From Rhodocyclaceae bacterium (GTDB taxonomy: Bacteria > Pseudomonadota > Gammaproteobacteria > Burkholderiales > Rhodocyclaceae), in the NCBI GenBank assembly GCA_016791085.1, contig JAEUNN010000344.1, positions 1 through 6,486 on the forward strand: a stretch of 6,486 nt of DNA. Direction: 5' to 3'. Numbering within the stretch: position 1 is the first letter of the stretch; each line of letters begins with the position of its first letter. This document shows positions 1 to 5,694 of the stretch, piece after piece. Under the pieces are notes generated by a model, which was not told the DNA's origin, searched no databases, and saw nothing but the letters and a program-made list of their open reading frames with translations. A program made the translations under genes and the position numbers.

Positions 1-820
1 GGCCCTGGGCCAGGCCGATCCCGAATGCCGTGACCGGCACGAAATTGATGAACAGTACGCCGTTTTCGGCCCCGATCCTGCGGTTGCCGCTATTCCAGGC
101 GAGCACCGCCACGACCGAACACAGCACGATCAGATAGGCCAGCGCGGGTACGGCTTCCCGCAGCGCGGCCGGCTCGGGCAACTGGCTCAGGCCCAGCCAG
201 GTCGCCACCAGGGTTGCGCCCACGATGGCCGGCACGCCGGCGATGCAGGTGAGCGCCGTATAGCGCAAGGCCGACCAGTCCGGGAATTGCGCCGCCCCCA
301 TGGTGTACAGCACCCAGGAAAACGCGCCGGCAATGATGAGCAAATCGCCCCAGCCGCCGTCGCGTATGAAGTCCATGCCAAGTTGCCCCTTCGTGACCAC
401 CAGCAGCACGCCGGCCAGTGCAAGGCCTATGCAGTACAGCGTCGCGCGCGCGGGCCGCAGGCCACGGCGCGCCCAGTTCATCAGCACGGCCGCGAGCGGC
501 AGCAGCGCCATCACGATGGCCGCATGTTCGGGCCGGGTGTGGCGCAGGCCCACGAAAGCGAACAGGCCAAAGCCCGCAAACCCCAGCGTGCCGAGGCGTA
601 CCAGCGCCCAGCCCTGGCCGTCCGGGCGCAGCGCGGTGCGACCTTCCCGGAGCGCCAGCAAAGCCAGCAACATCAGACTGGTCGGGCCGTAGCGCAACAG
701 CGTGAGATGGAATGGATCGATCTGCGGCAGCACGCTCTTGGCGACCGGAAACATGCCACCCCAAGCCAGTGTTGCGATCAACAGCAGGCCTGCGGCCTGC
801 ATGATTCCGGATTTTTTCAT
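1..820 (-). CDS. DMT-superfamily EamA transporter, C-terminus cut by window edge
   Basis: Reading leftwards from the ATG at 820-818 gives 273 codons without a stop before the window edge, so the gene is open at its 3' end. EamA proteins are usually about 300 residues, so roughly 25-35 appear to be missing. The protein is strongly hydrophobic, with about nine visible membrane segments (near residues 8-30, 36-56, 73-92, 98-117, 126-144, 158-176, 187-211, 226-243 and 255-273). These form the two tandem EamA repeats, and the start LLLIATLAWGGMFPVAK is typical of the family. The start is supported by GAGGA at 832-828, seven bases upstream. The family exports or exchanges small metabolites such as amino acids across the inner membrane; the substrate here cannot be assigned. 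It lies 282 bp beyond the TonB receptor on the same strand, and two inverted repeats in that gap suggest separate expression. The family call is sure; any role in copper handling would be speculation. Confidence 0.9.
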   Translation of the reverse strand, partial: MKKSGIMQAAGLLLIATLAWGGMFPVAKSVLPQIDPFHLTLLRYGPTSLMLLALLALREGRTALRPDGQGWALVRLGTLGFAGFGLFAFVGLRHTRPEHAAIVMALLPLAAVLMNWARRGLRPARATLYCIGLALAGVLLVVTKGQLGMDFIRDGGWGDLLIIAGAFSWVLYTMGAAQFPDWSALRYTALTCIAGVPAIVGATLVATWLGLSQLPEPAALREAVPALAYLIVLCSVVAVLAWNSGNRRIGAENGVLFINFVPVTAFGIGLAQG

Positions 821-880
821 GCTCGTATCCTCGATTGGGGTAGCACCAACGACGGGCCCGGGCGCTGCGCTCGCGGCTCG

Positions 881-912
881 CCGGAATCATGCGCCGAGAG
901 CATGAATTCCGG
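881..912. repeat. Imperfect inverted repeat, 12-bp stem with one bulge
   Basis: CCGGAATCATGC at 881-892 pairs with GCATGAATTCCGG at 900-912, leaving one bulged base and a 7-base loop. It lies between the TonB receptor and the EamA gene, about 60 bases before the EamA start. No T-run follows on either strand, so it is not a classical intrinsic terminator. It could be an operator, a 3'-end RNA-stabilising hairpin, or an element of the EamA 5' leader. Confidence 0.6.
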
Positions 913-1000
913 CCCCGCCCGAGGGCCGCCGCGGGCCTGCCTCGTGGAGACGAATGATGAAGCCTGGGGTAGGCATGCGCAAACGCTGAAACAGCATGCT

Positions 1001-1023
1001 ATCCATGCGCCGCACGCATGGAT
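1001..1023. terminator. Perfect 9-bp hairpin downstream of the TonB receptor gene
   Basis: ATCCATGCG at 1001-1009 and CGCATGGAT at 1015-1023 are exact inverted repeats around a 5-base loop. The hairpin lies about 80 bases past the receptor stop codon, where the end of the copper operon transcript is expected. There is no U-tract after it in the minus-strand transcript (the sequence continues AGCATGCTGTTTC), so it may be an RNA-end stabiliser or work with Rho rather than terminate alone. The inverted repeat is certain; the terminator role is a guess. Confidence 0.4.
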
Positions 1024-1102
1024 GAACTGGCCGCGGACAAGCCGCCGGGCGCGCGCCGGGCCGACGCCCGCCGCGCGAGGGGCATCAGCCCGCAATACGG
1101 GT

Positions 1103-3439
1103 TCAGTAGTTGAAGGTCAGTTCCGCGAACAGCGTGCGCTGCGGGAAGGGGTGGAACAGGAAATACTTCTGATCGAACAGGTTGTCCACGCCCAGCGCAG
1201 CGCTCCAGCGGCGATCCACGCGGTAATGCAGGCGCGCGTCGAACACCAGATAGCCCTCGAAGCCCTGGTAGGTCGAAGGGTTTACGTCGGTATTGTCTAC
1301 GGTCGCATAGAGCCGTGTGCTGTAGCGCGCCGCGAAGGTGGTCGCAAGTTGCTCGGTGGCCTGGTAACTCGCCCCGAGCGTGGCGCGCCAGGTCGGCACA
1401 TAAGGCGTGCGCCGGCCCGCCGAACTTGCGCCGGGCGCGCCGGCCGGCGCCGCGTAGGACGAATTGGCGAGGATCTTTGCATCCACATAGGTCAGGCTGC
1501 CCCACAGTTCCAGACCTTTGGCGAACACATCCGCGCGCCGCGCGGACAGTTCGATGCCACGCTGGCGTGTGCGGTCCACGTTGCGCACATAGTTCACCGG
1601 CAGCGCAAATCCGGCAATCTTGGCGGTTTGTGCGATCAGTGCGTCGCTCACGCGCTCTTCGAACAGCGACAGGCGCAGGCTGCCGCCATACAAATGCCGC
1701 TCCAGCGCGATTTCGGCCGCGCTCACGCGTTCCGGCCGCAAGTTGGGATCGGCCTGCGTGAAACTCGTGCCGGTCTGTACGTTCTGGTAGAGCTCGCCCA
1801 CGGTCGGAAAGCGCAGTGCGCGCCCCAGGGCCAGTGTGGCGTACCATGGCCCGCCCAAATCCCAGGCCAGCGCCGCCTTGGGCGACCAGCCGGCCTGCGC
1901 AAGTTCGGGCTGATCCACGGCAAATCCGGCGCCGCCGCCGCGGTTGAAATTGAAGCCGTCGTAGGCGCGCCAGGACTCCCAGCGCGCGCCCAGCGTGGCT
2001 TTAATTCCGGGCGCAAGCCGCCACACGTCCTGCAGCCAGGCCGCCCAGGTACGCGTATGCCCGCGCGAATCGGCAAACAGTGCGCCCTTCTCGCCCGCCA
2101 GCCAGTCAGCCGTATCGTGGGTGGGACTGGACAGCCGGTAGTGGTCGTAGTGCAGGCCCAGGCTCAGGGTGTGCGCGCCGCCGGCTTGCTGCTGCGCTTT
2201 CAGGTCCAGCGTATTCCAGCCCGTGCCGCGTGCATCCGTGATGCGGCCGGGTCCGCCGTCCTGCGCAGCCGGGAAACGGCCGCCGGAGGTGCGCACCTCG
2301 TCCTGCACATAGCGATAGTCGCTCGCCAGCAATTCCCAGGTCCAGCCCTCGCGCGCGTGCTTCTGCACCTGCAGGCTGTGCATGCGGTGCTCCTGCTCGG
2401 TAAGCGTGCGGTTGAACAGGCCGGCCAGCGCGGACTGGCTGTAGGAAAAGCCGCCGATATTCACATTGCCCGAGGCGGCGCCGAAATAATCGCTGCCGGC
2501 TGCAGTGCGCAAATAGGTTTGCGGGCGCGCATCCTGCCGGTTCTGCCAATGCCCGAAGGTATACACGGCGCGCCAGTCCGGCGTGAAATCGTAGCCCAGG
2601 CGGATTTTTCCGGCGTCCTGACGGGTGTCGGTGAGGTTGCCGGCGCCTATTACCTGTACCGGCGCGCCCAGGCGGTTGCGCTCGCCGAAGGAGCCGGTCG
2701 CGACCGGCAGCGCGCCTGCAGCCGGCGTCGCGGATTGCGCGGTCGTCAGATAGGTAAGCGGCTGGCTGTGCGCGTCCAGATGGTTGCCGGCGACACGCCA
2801 GGACAGATCGCCGGCCTTGCCGCCCAGCCAGGCGCTGGCCTGCGTGGCACGGTAGGTGCCGGAACTGCCGTACTGGCCGAAATCCTGCCAGGACCCGGTC
2901 AGGCTCGCGCCGGCCTCCAGGCCCTGCGGCATGCGCGTGGTGATTTCCGTGACCGCGCCGTAGGAATTACCCGGGTAGGCGGCCGCATAGGGGCCGTACA
3001 TCACGTCCACCCTGTCGATTTCGCGCGGCCCGACCATGAACCAGCGCGGCGAAGCATTGGTGTTGTTATTGCCGGTCAGCGCCGACAGCAGCACCCCGTC
3101 CGCGTAAATCAGGCTGCGCGCGCTGGCGTTGATGCCGGTCGTACGCGTCGCCAGCGGGGCCTGCGTATCGCCGGCATAGCGCTTGCGCACCAGCAGGCTG
3201 GGCAGGTATTTGAGCGTGTCTTCGGTATTCATGACATTGATGCGCAGGGCCGCCTCGCTTGCGCTGATGCCCTCCGAACTGTTGGGCAGTGCCGCCCGCT
3301 CGACCGGCGTAGGTGCTTCCTGCACCGTGACGGCAGGCAATTCGTGGGTGGCCAGCGCCGCCGCAGGCAGACCGCCGAAAACGGGCGCGAGCGCGGCGGC
3401 GATTGCCGCGGGGCGCGGCATCGGGTAACAGGAAGTCAT
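1103..3439 (-). CDS. TonB-dependent outer-membrane receptor, probably for copper
   Basis: This 778-residue protein is a full-length TonB-dependent transporter. It has a signal peptide ending near A-A-A-L-A (residues 26-30) and a TonB-box-like stretch AVTVQE at 36-41. The plug domain spans about 45-170, with the family segments YADGVLL, REIDRVDVMYGPYAA and PGNSYGAVTEI. A 22-strand-type barrel follows, with the late motif LGVDNLFDQKYF and a C-terminus ending in aromatic Tyr. Receptors of this type import scarce metals or metal complexes through the outer membrane using TonB-ExbB-ExbD energy. The start at 3439 has AGGA at 3449-3446, six bases upstream; the Met at residue 7 lacks such a site. The gene begins 15 bases after the stop of the YcnI-like gene, so the two are almost certainly co-transcribed. 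The copper assignment rests on the DUF2946 and DUF1775 neighbours, as in the Bordetella cruR-bfrG operon; no substrate-specific motif is visible in the barrel. Family is certain, substrate inferred. Confidence 0.93.
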   Translation of the reverse strand: MTSCYPMPRPAAIAAALAPVFGGLPAAALATHELPAVTVQEAPTPVERAALPNSSEGISASEAALRINVMNTEDTLKYLPSLLVRKRYAGDTQAPLATRTTGINASARSLIYADGVLLSALTGNNNTNASPRWFMVGPREIDRVDVMYGPYAAAYPGNSYGAVTEITTRMPQGLEAGASLTGSWQDFGQYGSSGTYRATQASAWLGGKAGDLSWRVAGNHLDAHSQPLTYLTTAQSATPAAGALPVATGSFGERNRLGAPVQVIGAGNLTDTRQDAGKIRLGYDFTPDWRAVYTFGHWQNRQDARPQTYLRTAAGSDYFGAASGNVNIGGFSYSQSALAGLFNRTLTEQEHRMHSLQVQKHAREGWTWELLASDYRYVQDEVRTSGGRFPAAQDGGPGRITDARGTGWNTLDLKAQQQAGGAHTLSLGLHYDHYRLSSPTHDTADWLAGEKGALFADSRGHTRTWAAWLQDVWRLAPGIKATLGARWESWRAYDGFNFNRGGGAGFAVDQPELAQAGWSPKAALAWDLGGPWYATLALGRALRFPTVGELYQNVQTGTSFTQADPNLRPERVSAAEIALERHLYGGSLRLSLFEERVSDALIAQTAKIAGFALPVNYVRNVDRTRQRGIELSARRADVFAKGLELWGSLTYVDAKILANSSYAAPAGAPGASSAGRRTPYVPTWRATLGASYQATEQLATTFAARYSTRLYATVDNTDVNPSTYQGFEGYLVFDARLHYRVDRRWSAALGVDNLFDQKYFLFHPFPQRTLFAELTFNY

Positions 3440-3454
3440 GGTTATTCCTGTCGC

Positions 3455-3991
3455 TCAATGCCTGTGTTCGTGCTGGACCGCAGGCAGCACTTCCAGCCGC
3501 GCCGCCGGGGCTTCGTAATCCGCCGCGGTTTTGCCTTCGGCCGGAACGTCGGACCAGTCTATGCGCCCGTTTTCGCACACTTGACTGACTTTCCACCACA
3601 GCGTGCCGGCACTGTCCGGCAGCCGGGCGAGCAACACGAATTCGTCGAAAAAGCCATCCGCGAGCGGACCGCCGGTCCAGCGGATTTGCGCCACCTCCTC
3701 GGTCACGGTTTTGCCGTGGCTGCGATACGGCTGGTCCAGTTTTACCTTTTCGATTTCTATCTGCCAGCCCGGCTTGGGCATGGGCTTCGCGCCCTGCACG
3801 CCGCGCGGGATCTGCACGACCACCTGGCGTATGGGCGAGCCCTGGCAACCGTGGGTAAGCCTGAGCACGGCCTTGTAATAGCTGCCGGCCTTGGCTTGCG
3901 GCACTTCGAGCGAAACATGGGCGAGCACGCTGGCGCTCGCGCACAGACACAGCAGGCCGCCGGCGAGGCGGACGACGGATGGGATAGGCAT
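3455..3991 (-). CDS. ycnI: Secreted DUF1775 (YcnI-like) copper-binding protein
   Basis: This 178-residue protein has a signal peptide (residues 1-24, hydrophobic core GGLLCLCASASVLA) with predicted cleavage after Ala24. The mature chain would then begin H-V-S-L-E. An N-terminal histidine of the mature protein is the copper ligand in YcnI proteins (monohistidine brace). Other family features are LTHGC (Cys49), a Trp at 76, the FFDEFVL segment at 114-120 and LWWKV at 131-135. Cys49 and Cys139 could form a disulfide. The chain ends in HEHRH, and there is no C-terminal membrane anchor, so the protein should be soluble in the periplasm. The ATG at 3991 is preferred over an in-frame ATG at 4057 because AGGA lies eight bases upstream and the signal peptide then starts cleanly. 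It sits between the CruR-like leader and the receptor. Inferred role: periplasmic copper acceptor or chaperone for imported metal. Confidence 0.88.
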   Translation of the reverse strand: MPIPSVVRLAGGLLCLCASASVLAHVSLEVPQAKAGSYYKAVLRLTHGCQGSPIRQVVVQIPRGVQGAKPMPKPGWQIEIEKVKLDQPYRSHGKTVTEEVAQIRWTGGPLADGFFDEFVLLARLPDSAGTLWWKVSQVCENGRIDWSDVPAEGKTAADYEAPAARLEVLPAVQHEHRH

Positions 3992-3999
3992 GGCAATTT

Positions 4000-4003
4000 T
4001 CCT
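4000..4003 (-). promoter_or_regulatory. Ribosome binding site deciding the YcnI-like start
   Basis: AGGA read on the minus strand, eight bases from the ATG at 3991. It selects the 178-residue form over the 22-residue-longer in-frame form starting at 4057, whose extra residues would precede the signal peptide with a basic, non-hydrophobic stretch. Confidence 0.7.
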
Positions 4004-4012
4004 GGTGAGACG

Positions 4013-4022
4013 CGCAAATTTG
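4013..4022. repeat. Copy 1 of repeated 10-mer CGCAAATTTG
   Basis: Identical to 4572-4581. The core CAAATTTG is palindromic. This copy lies 22 bases upstream of the YcnI-like start codon, and the other lies 33 bases upstream of the DUF2946 start codon. It could be a protein-binding site or an AT-rich unstructured patch near a translation start. It is short enough to be chance. Confidence 0.35.
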
Positions 4023-4131
4023 GTCCCGGCGCGGACCTGCCGGCGCGGGACGGACAAAGTGAGCGGCCGCCGCCTGGACAGGCAGCGCCGCCGGGCCGCG
4101 CCAAAGCGCAGCCCGATTCAGCAGGCGTACA

Positions 4132-4539
4132 TCAGGAAAAAACCGGCGGGCCGCGCGGATCGGCGGCCAGCCAGGCATGGCGCGGGCGTGGTGCAATAAC
4201 TTGACCTACCGGCGCGGCAGCGCGCCGGGCCGGTACGAGCACGCCGAACTGGGCCGGCGGAGGCAGCCCGAAACTTCCGGCGTGCGTGCTGCAATAGGGG
4301 CAATGACCGGCATGACCGCCGCCACCCGGCACCGGCGCATCGCCGGACGGCATGGCGCGCAGCCCGTTCGCGCTGCAGATTTCGCCCCACGGGGCGGATT
4401 CGGCAAACGCCAGACTTTGCGTGACGAGCGGCGCGAATGCAGCCGCCAGCATCGCGCAGAGCGCGATCCAGGCAGCGGGCAACAGTTTGCGGCGCACGTA
4501 TCTCATGCGGCGCGATGTTACCAAGACATGCGTGCGCAT
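4132..4539 (-). CDS. cruR: DUF2946 protein, CruR-like copper-sensing upstream ORF
   Basis: This 135-residue protein has DUF2946 architecture. It has a basic N-terminus, a hydrophobic segment at about 19-47, Cys55 in WGEICSANG, and a metal-site-like cluster GHAGHCPYCSTHAG with Cys80, Cys83 and His76, His79, His86. It ends in PRGPPVFS, with RGPP at 129-132. In Bordetella pertussis the DUF2946 protein CruR acts as a regulatory upstream ORF: its CXXC motif senses copper in the nascent chain, and a C-terminal RAPP motif arrests the ribosome. RGPP is a close variant of that motif. About 45 residues separate the CXXC from the RGPP, so the CXXC should just have left the exit tunnel when the ribosome reaches RGPP. 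The start at 4539 has GAAGG six bases upstream; the internal Met at residue 12 has no such site. It heads the copper module, followed by a 140-bp spacer. The alternative is that it functions as an exported copper protein in its own right. Confidence 0.85.
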   Translation of the reverse strand: MRTHVLVTSRRMRYVRRKLLPAAWIALCAMLAAAFAPLVTQSLAFAESAPWGEICSANGLRAMPSGDAPVPGGGGHAGHCPYCSTHAGSFGLPPPAQFGVLVPARRAAAPVGQVIAPRPRHAWLAADPRGPPVFS

Positions 4540-4545
4540 GGCGTG

Positions 4546-4550
4546 CCTTC
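4546..4550 (-). promoter_or_regulatory. Ribosome binding site of the CruR-like leader
   Basis: GAAGG on the minus strand, six bases before the ATG at 4539. A small inverted repeat (GCCGG 4553-4557 with CCGGC 4563-4567) lies directly upstream of it. It favours the 135-residue form over a start at the ATG at 4506. Confidence 0.6.
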
Positions 4551-4571
4551 ACGCCGGCAAGCCCGGCATGA

Positions 4572-4581
4572 CGCAAATTTG
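4572..4581. repeat. Copy 2 of repeated 10-mer CGCAAATTTG
   Basis: Second exact copy, in the short spacer between etfA and the DUF2946 gene, where the copper-module promoter should lie. No convincing -35/-10 pair could be picked out around it on the minus strand. Confidence 0.35.
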
Positions 4582-4642
4582 TGCAGCAGGACTGCGGATT
4601 TCCGGCCGCAAATCGCCCGCGGGAGCGGGAAGCCGGCGCAGA

Positions 4643-4668
4643 CGCCGGCCGCGCGCAGGCGGCCGGCG
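4643..4668. terminator. Strong GC-rich hairpin after etfA, likely end of the etf transcript
   Basis: CGCCGGCCGC (4643-4652) and GCGGCCGGCG (4659-4668) are perfect 10-bp inverted repeats around a 6-base loop, starting 10 bases beyond the etfA stop codon. No T-run follows on the minus strand, so termination would need Rho, or the hairpin may protect the mRNA end. A second, overlapping 7-bp hairpin (4632-4638 with 4643-4649) uses the same left arm. The remainder of 4540-4678 holds the presumed promoter and leader of the copper module, but no recognisable promoter boxes. Confidence 0.5.
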
Positions 4669-4678
4669 GGGCGGAAAA

Positions 4679-5608
4679 TTACAGCGCGGAGGTCAGTTCC
4701 GGCACGATCTGGAACAGATCGCCGACCAGGCCGTAATCGGCCACCTGGAAGATGGGCGCGTCGGGATCCTTGTTGATCGCCACGATCACCTTGGAATCTT
4801 TCATGCCCGCCAGGTGCTGGATGGCACCGGAAATGCCGATGGCGATATAGAGCTGCGGCGCCACAATTTTGCCGGTTTGGCCAACCTGATAGTCGTTCGG
4901 CACGAAGCCGGCATCGACCGCGGCACGCGAAGCGCCCAGTGCGGCACCCAGCTTGTCGGCCAGCGGTTCGAGCAGCGTGCGGTAATTGTCGCCGTTGCCC
5001 AGGCCGCGGCCGCCCGACACGATGACGCCGGCCGCACCCAATTCCGGACGCGCGGATTTGGTCAGCTCACGCCCGGCCAGTTTGGACAGGCCCAGGTCCG
5101 CACCGGCCGCAATGGCTTCGACGGCCCCGGCGCCGCCCTGCCCGACCGGGTCGAAGGCCGTGGTACGCACGGTAATCACCTTGACTGCATCGGACGACTG
5201 CACCGTGGCGAGTGCGTTGCCGGCATAAATCGGGCGCACGAACGTATCCGCCGACACGACTTCGATAATGTCCGAAATTTGCGCCACATCCAGCAAAGCC
5301 GCCACGCGCGGGGCGAGGTTCTTGCCGAAGGACGTGGACGGCGCCAGGATGTGGCTATAGCCGGCCGCTTGCGCGACCACCAGGGCCGCGATGTTTTCCG
5401 CGGCGTGGTCGGCGTAACAGGCCGCATCGGCCAGTTTGACCTTGCCGACGCCGGCAAGCTGTGCCGCCGCGGCGGCGACGCCGGCGCAACCCGAACCGGC
5501 AACCAGCACATGAATGTCACCGCCCAGGCGGGCAGCCGCCGCGACGGTGTTCAAGCTGGACGCCTTGAGCGCGCTATTGTCGTGTTCCGCAATGACGAGA
5601 ATGCTCAT
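4679..5608 (-). CDS. etfA: Electron transfer flavoprotein alpha subunit
   Basis: This complete 309-residue protein is the usual length for bacterial EtfA/FixB. With EtfB it forms the soluble heterodimer that takes electrons from acyl-CoA dehydrogenases and related flavoenzymes and passes them to ETF-ubiquinone oxidoreductase. The N-terminal domain (about 1-185) begins MSILVIAEHDNS. The C-terminal FAD-binding domain holds SGGRGLG (198-204, FAD-contacting Arg201), GASRAAVDAGFVPNDYQVGQ (225-244), Thr245, SGAIQHLAGM with His265, and NKDPDAPIFQVADYG (279-293). These correspond to the FAD site of human ETFA. The ATG at 5608 has AAGGA at 5620-5616, seven bases upstream. It follows etfB after an 86-bp gap, in the normal etfB-etfA order. 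An acyl-CoA dehydrogenase gene, often found next in related genomes, is not here; the copper module follows instead. Confidence 0.97.
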   Translation of the reverse strand: MSILVIAEHDNSALKASSLNTVAAAARLGGDIHVLVAGSGCAGVAAAAAQLAGVGKVKLADAACYADHAAENIAALVVAQAAGYSHILAPSTSFGKNLAPRVAALLDVAQISDIIEVVSADTFVRPIYAGNALATVQSSDAVKVITVRTTAFDPVGQGGAGAVEAIAAGADLGLSKLAGRELTKSARPELGAAGVIVSGGRGLGNGDNYRTLLEPLADKLGAALGASRAAVDAGFVPNDYQVGQTGKIVAPQLYIAIGISGAIQHLAGMKDSKVIVAINKDPDAPIFQVADYGLVGDLFQIVPELTSAL

Positions 5609-5694
5609 TCAGTTTTCCTTTCGTAATGCGGCGGACCAGGCTCCCCTTTTGAACCCGGGCCGCTCCGCATGGATTGGGTTTGACGCTGGCGCGC

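Larger units (their letters stand above)
3992..4131 (-). promoter_or_regulatory. Leader-to-gene spacer, predicted Rho-dependent attenuation region
   Basis: This 140-bp untranslated stretch separates the CruR-like leader from the YcnI-like gene, which is long for genes within one operon. In the minus-strand transcript, 4068-4042 is C-rich and pyrimidine-spaced, with about twice as many C as G, as expected of a Rho loading segment. Two mutually exclusive hairpins are possible. One pairs GGTCC (4022-4026) with GGACC (4033-4037); the other pairs GTCCCG (4023-4028) with CGGGAC (4046-4051). In Bordetella pertussis, copper triggers Rho termination in the equivalent interval between cruR and the next gene. 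The sequence elements are visible; the regulatory role is inferred by analogy. Confidence 0.5.

Noticed and set aside
90..890. A 266-codon minus-strand frame overlapping the EamA gene
   Set aside because: It is an out-of-frame Arg/Gly/Ala-rich shadow with no membrane segments. The adjacent frame from 820 gives a clear EamA transporter that runs off the window.
817..1095. A 92-codon minus-strand frame (TTG start) in the receptor-EamA spacer, with a Cys-rich stretch, ending in an ATGA overlap with the EamA start
   Set aside because: It has no ribosome binding site at the TTG, runs through both hairpins, and has a non-globular Arg/Pro/Ala composition and no recognised family. The ATGA overlap and cysteines were tempting but are likely chance.
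821..1102. Possible cobalamin or other riboswitch near the TonB receptor
   Set aside because: A riboswitch controlling the receptor would lie upstream of its start (above 3439). This spacer is downstream of it, and no B12-box-like sequence is visible in either place.
3440..3454. Possible regulatory site between the YcnI-like gene and the receptor gene
   Set aside because: The 15-bp gap holds only the receptor's ribosome binding site.
287..4204. A 1305-codon open frame on the plus strand across most of the window
   Set aside because: It is codon-aligned antisense to three real minus-strand genes (EamA, TonB receptor, YcnI-like), which all share one frame. Its stops would need TTA, CTA or TCA codons in those genes, which are rare in this GC-rich genome. 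Its product is rich in Arg, Gln, His and Ala and shows no recognisable domain.
4118..4576. A 152-codon minus-strand frame overlapping the DUF2946 gene
   Set aside because: It lacks the hydrophobic segment, the CXXC motif and the RGPP end that the 4539-4132 frame has, and is Arg/Ala-rich as shadow frames here usually are.
4352..5626. A 424-codon plus-strand frame opposite etfA
   Set aside because: It is codon-aligned antisense to etfA for the same codon-usage reason and shows no family features.
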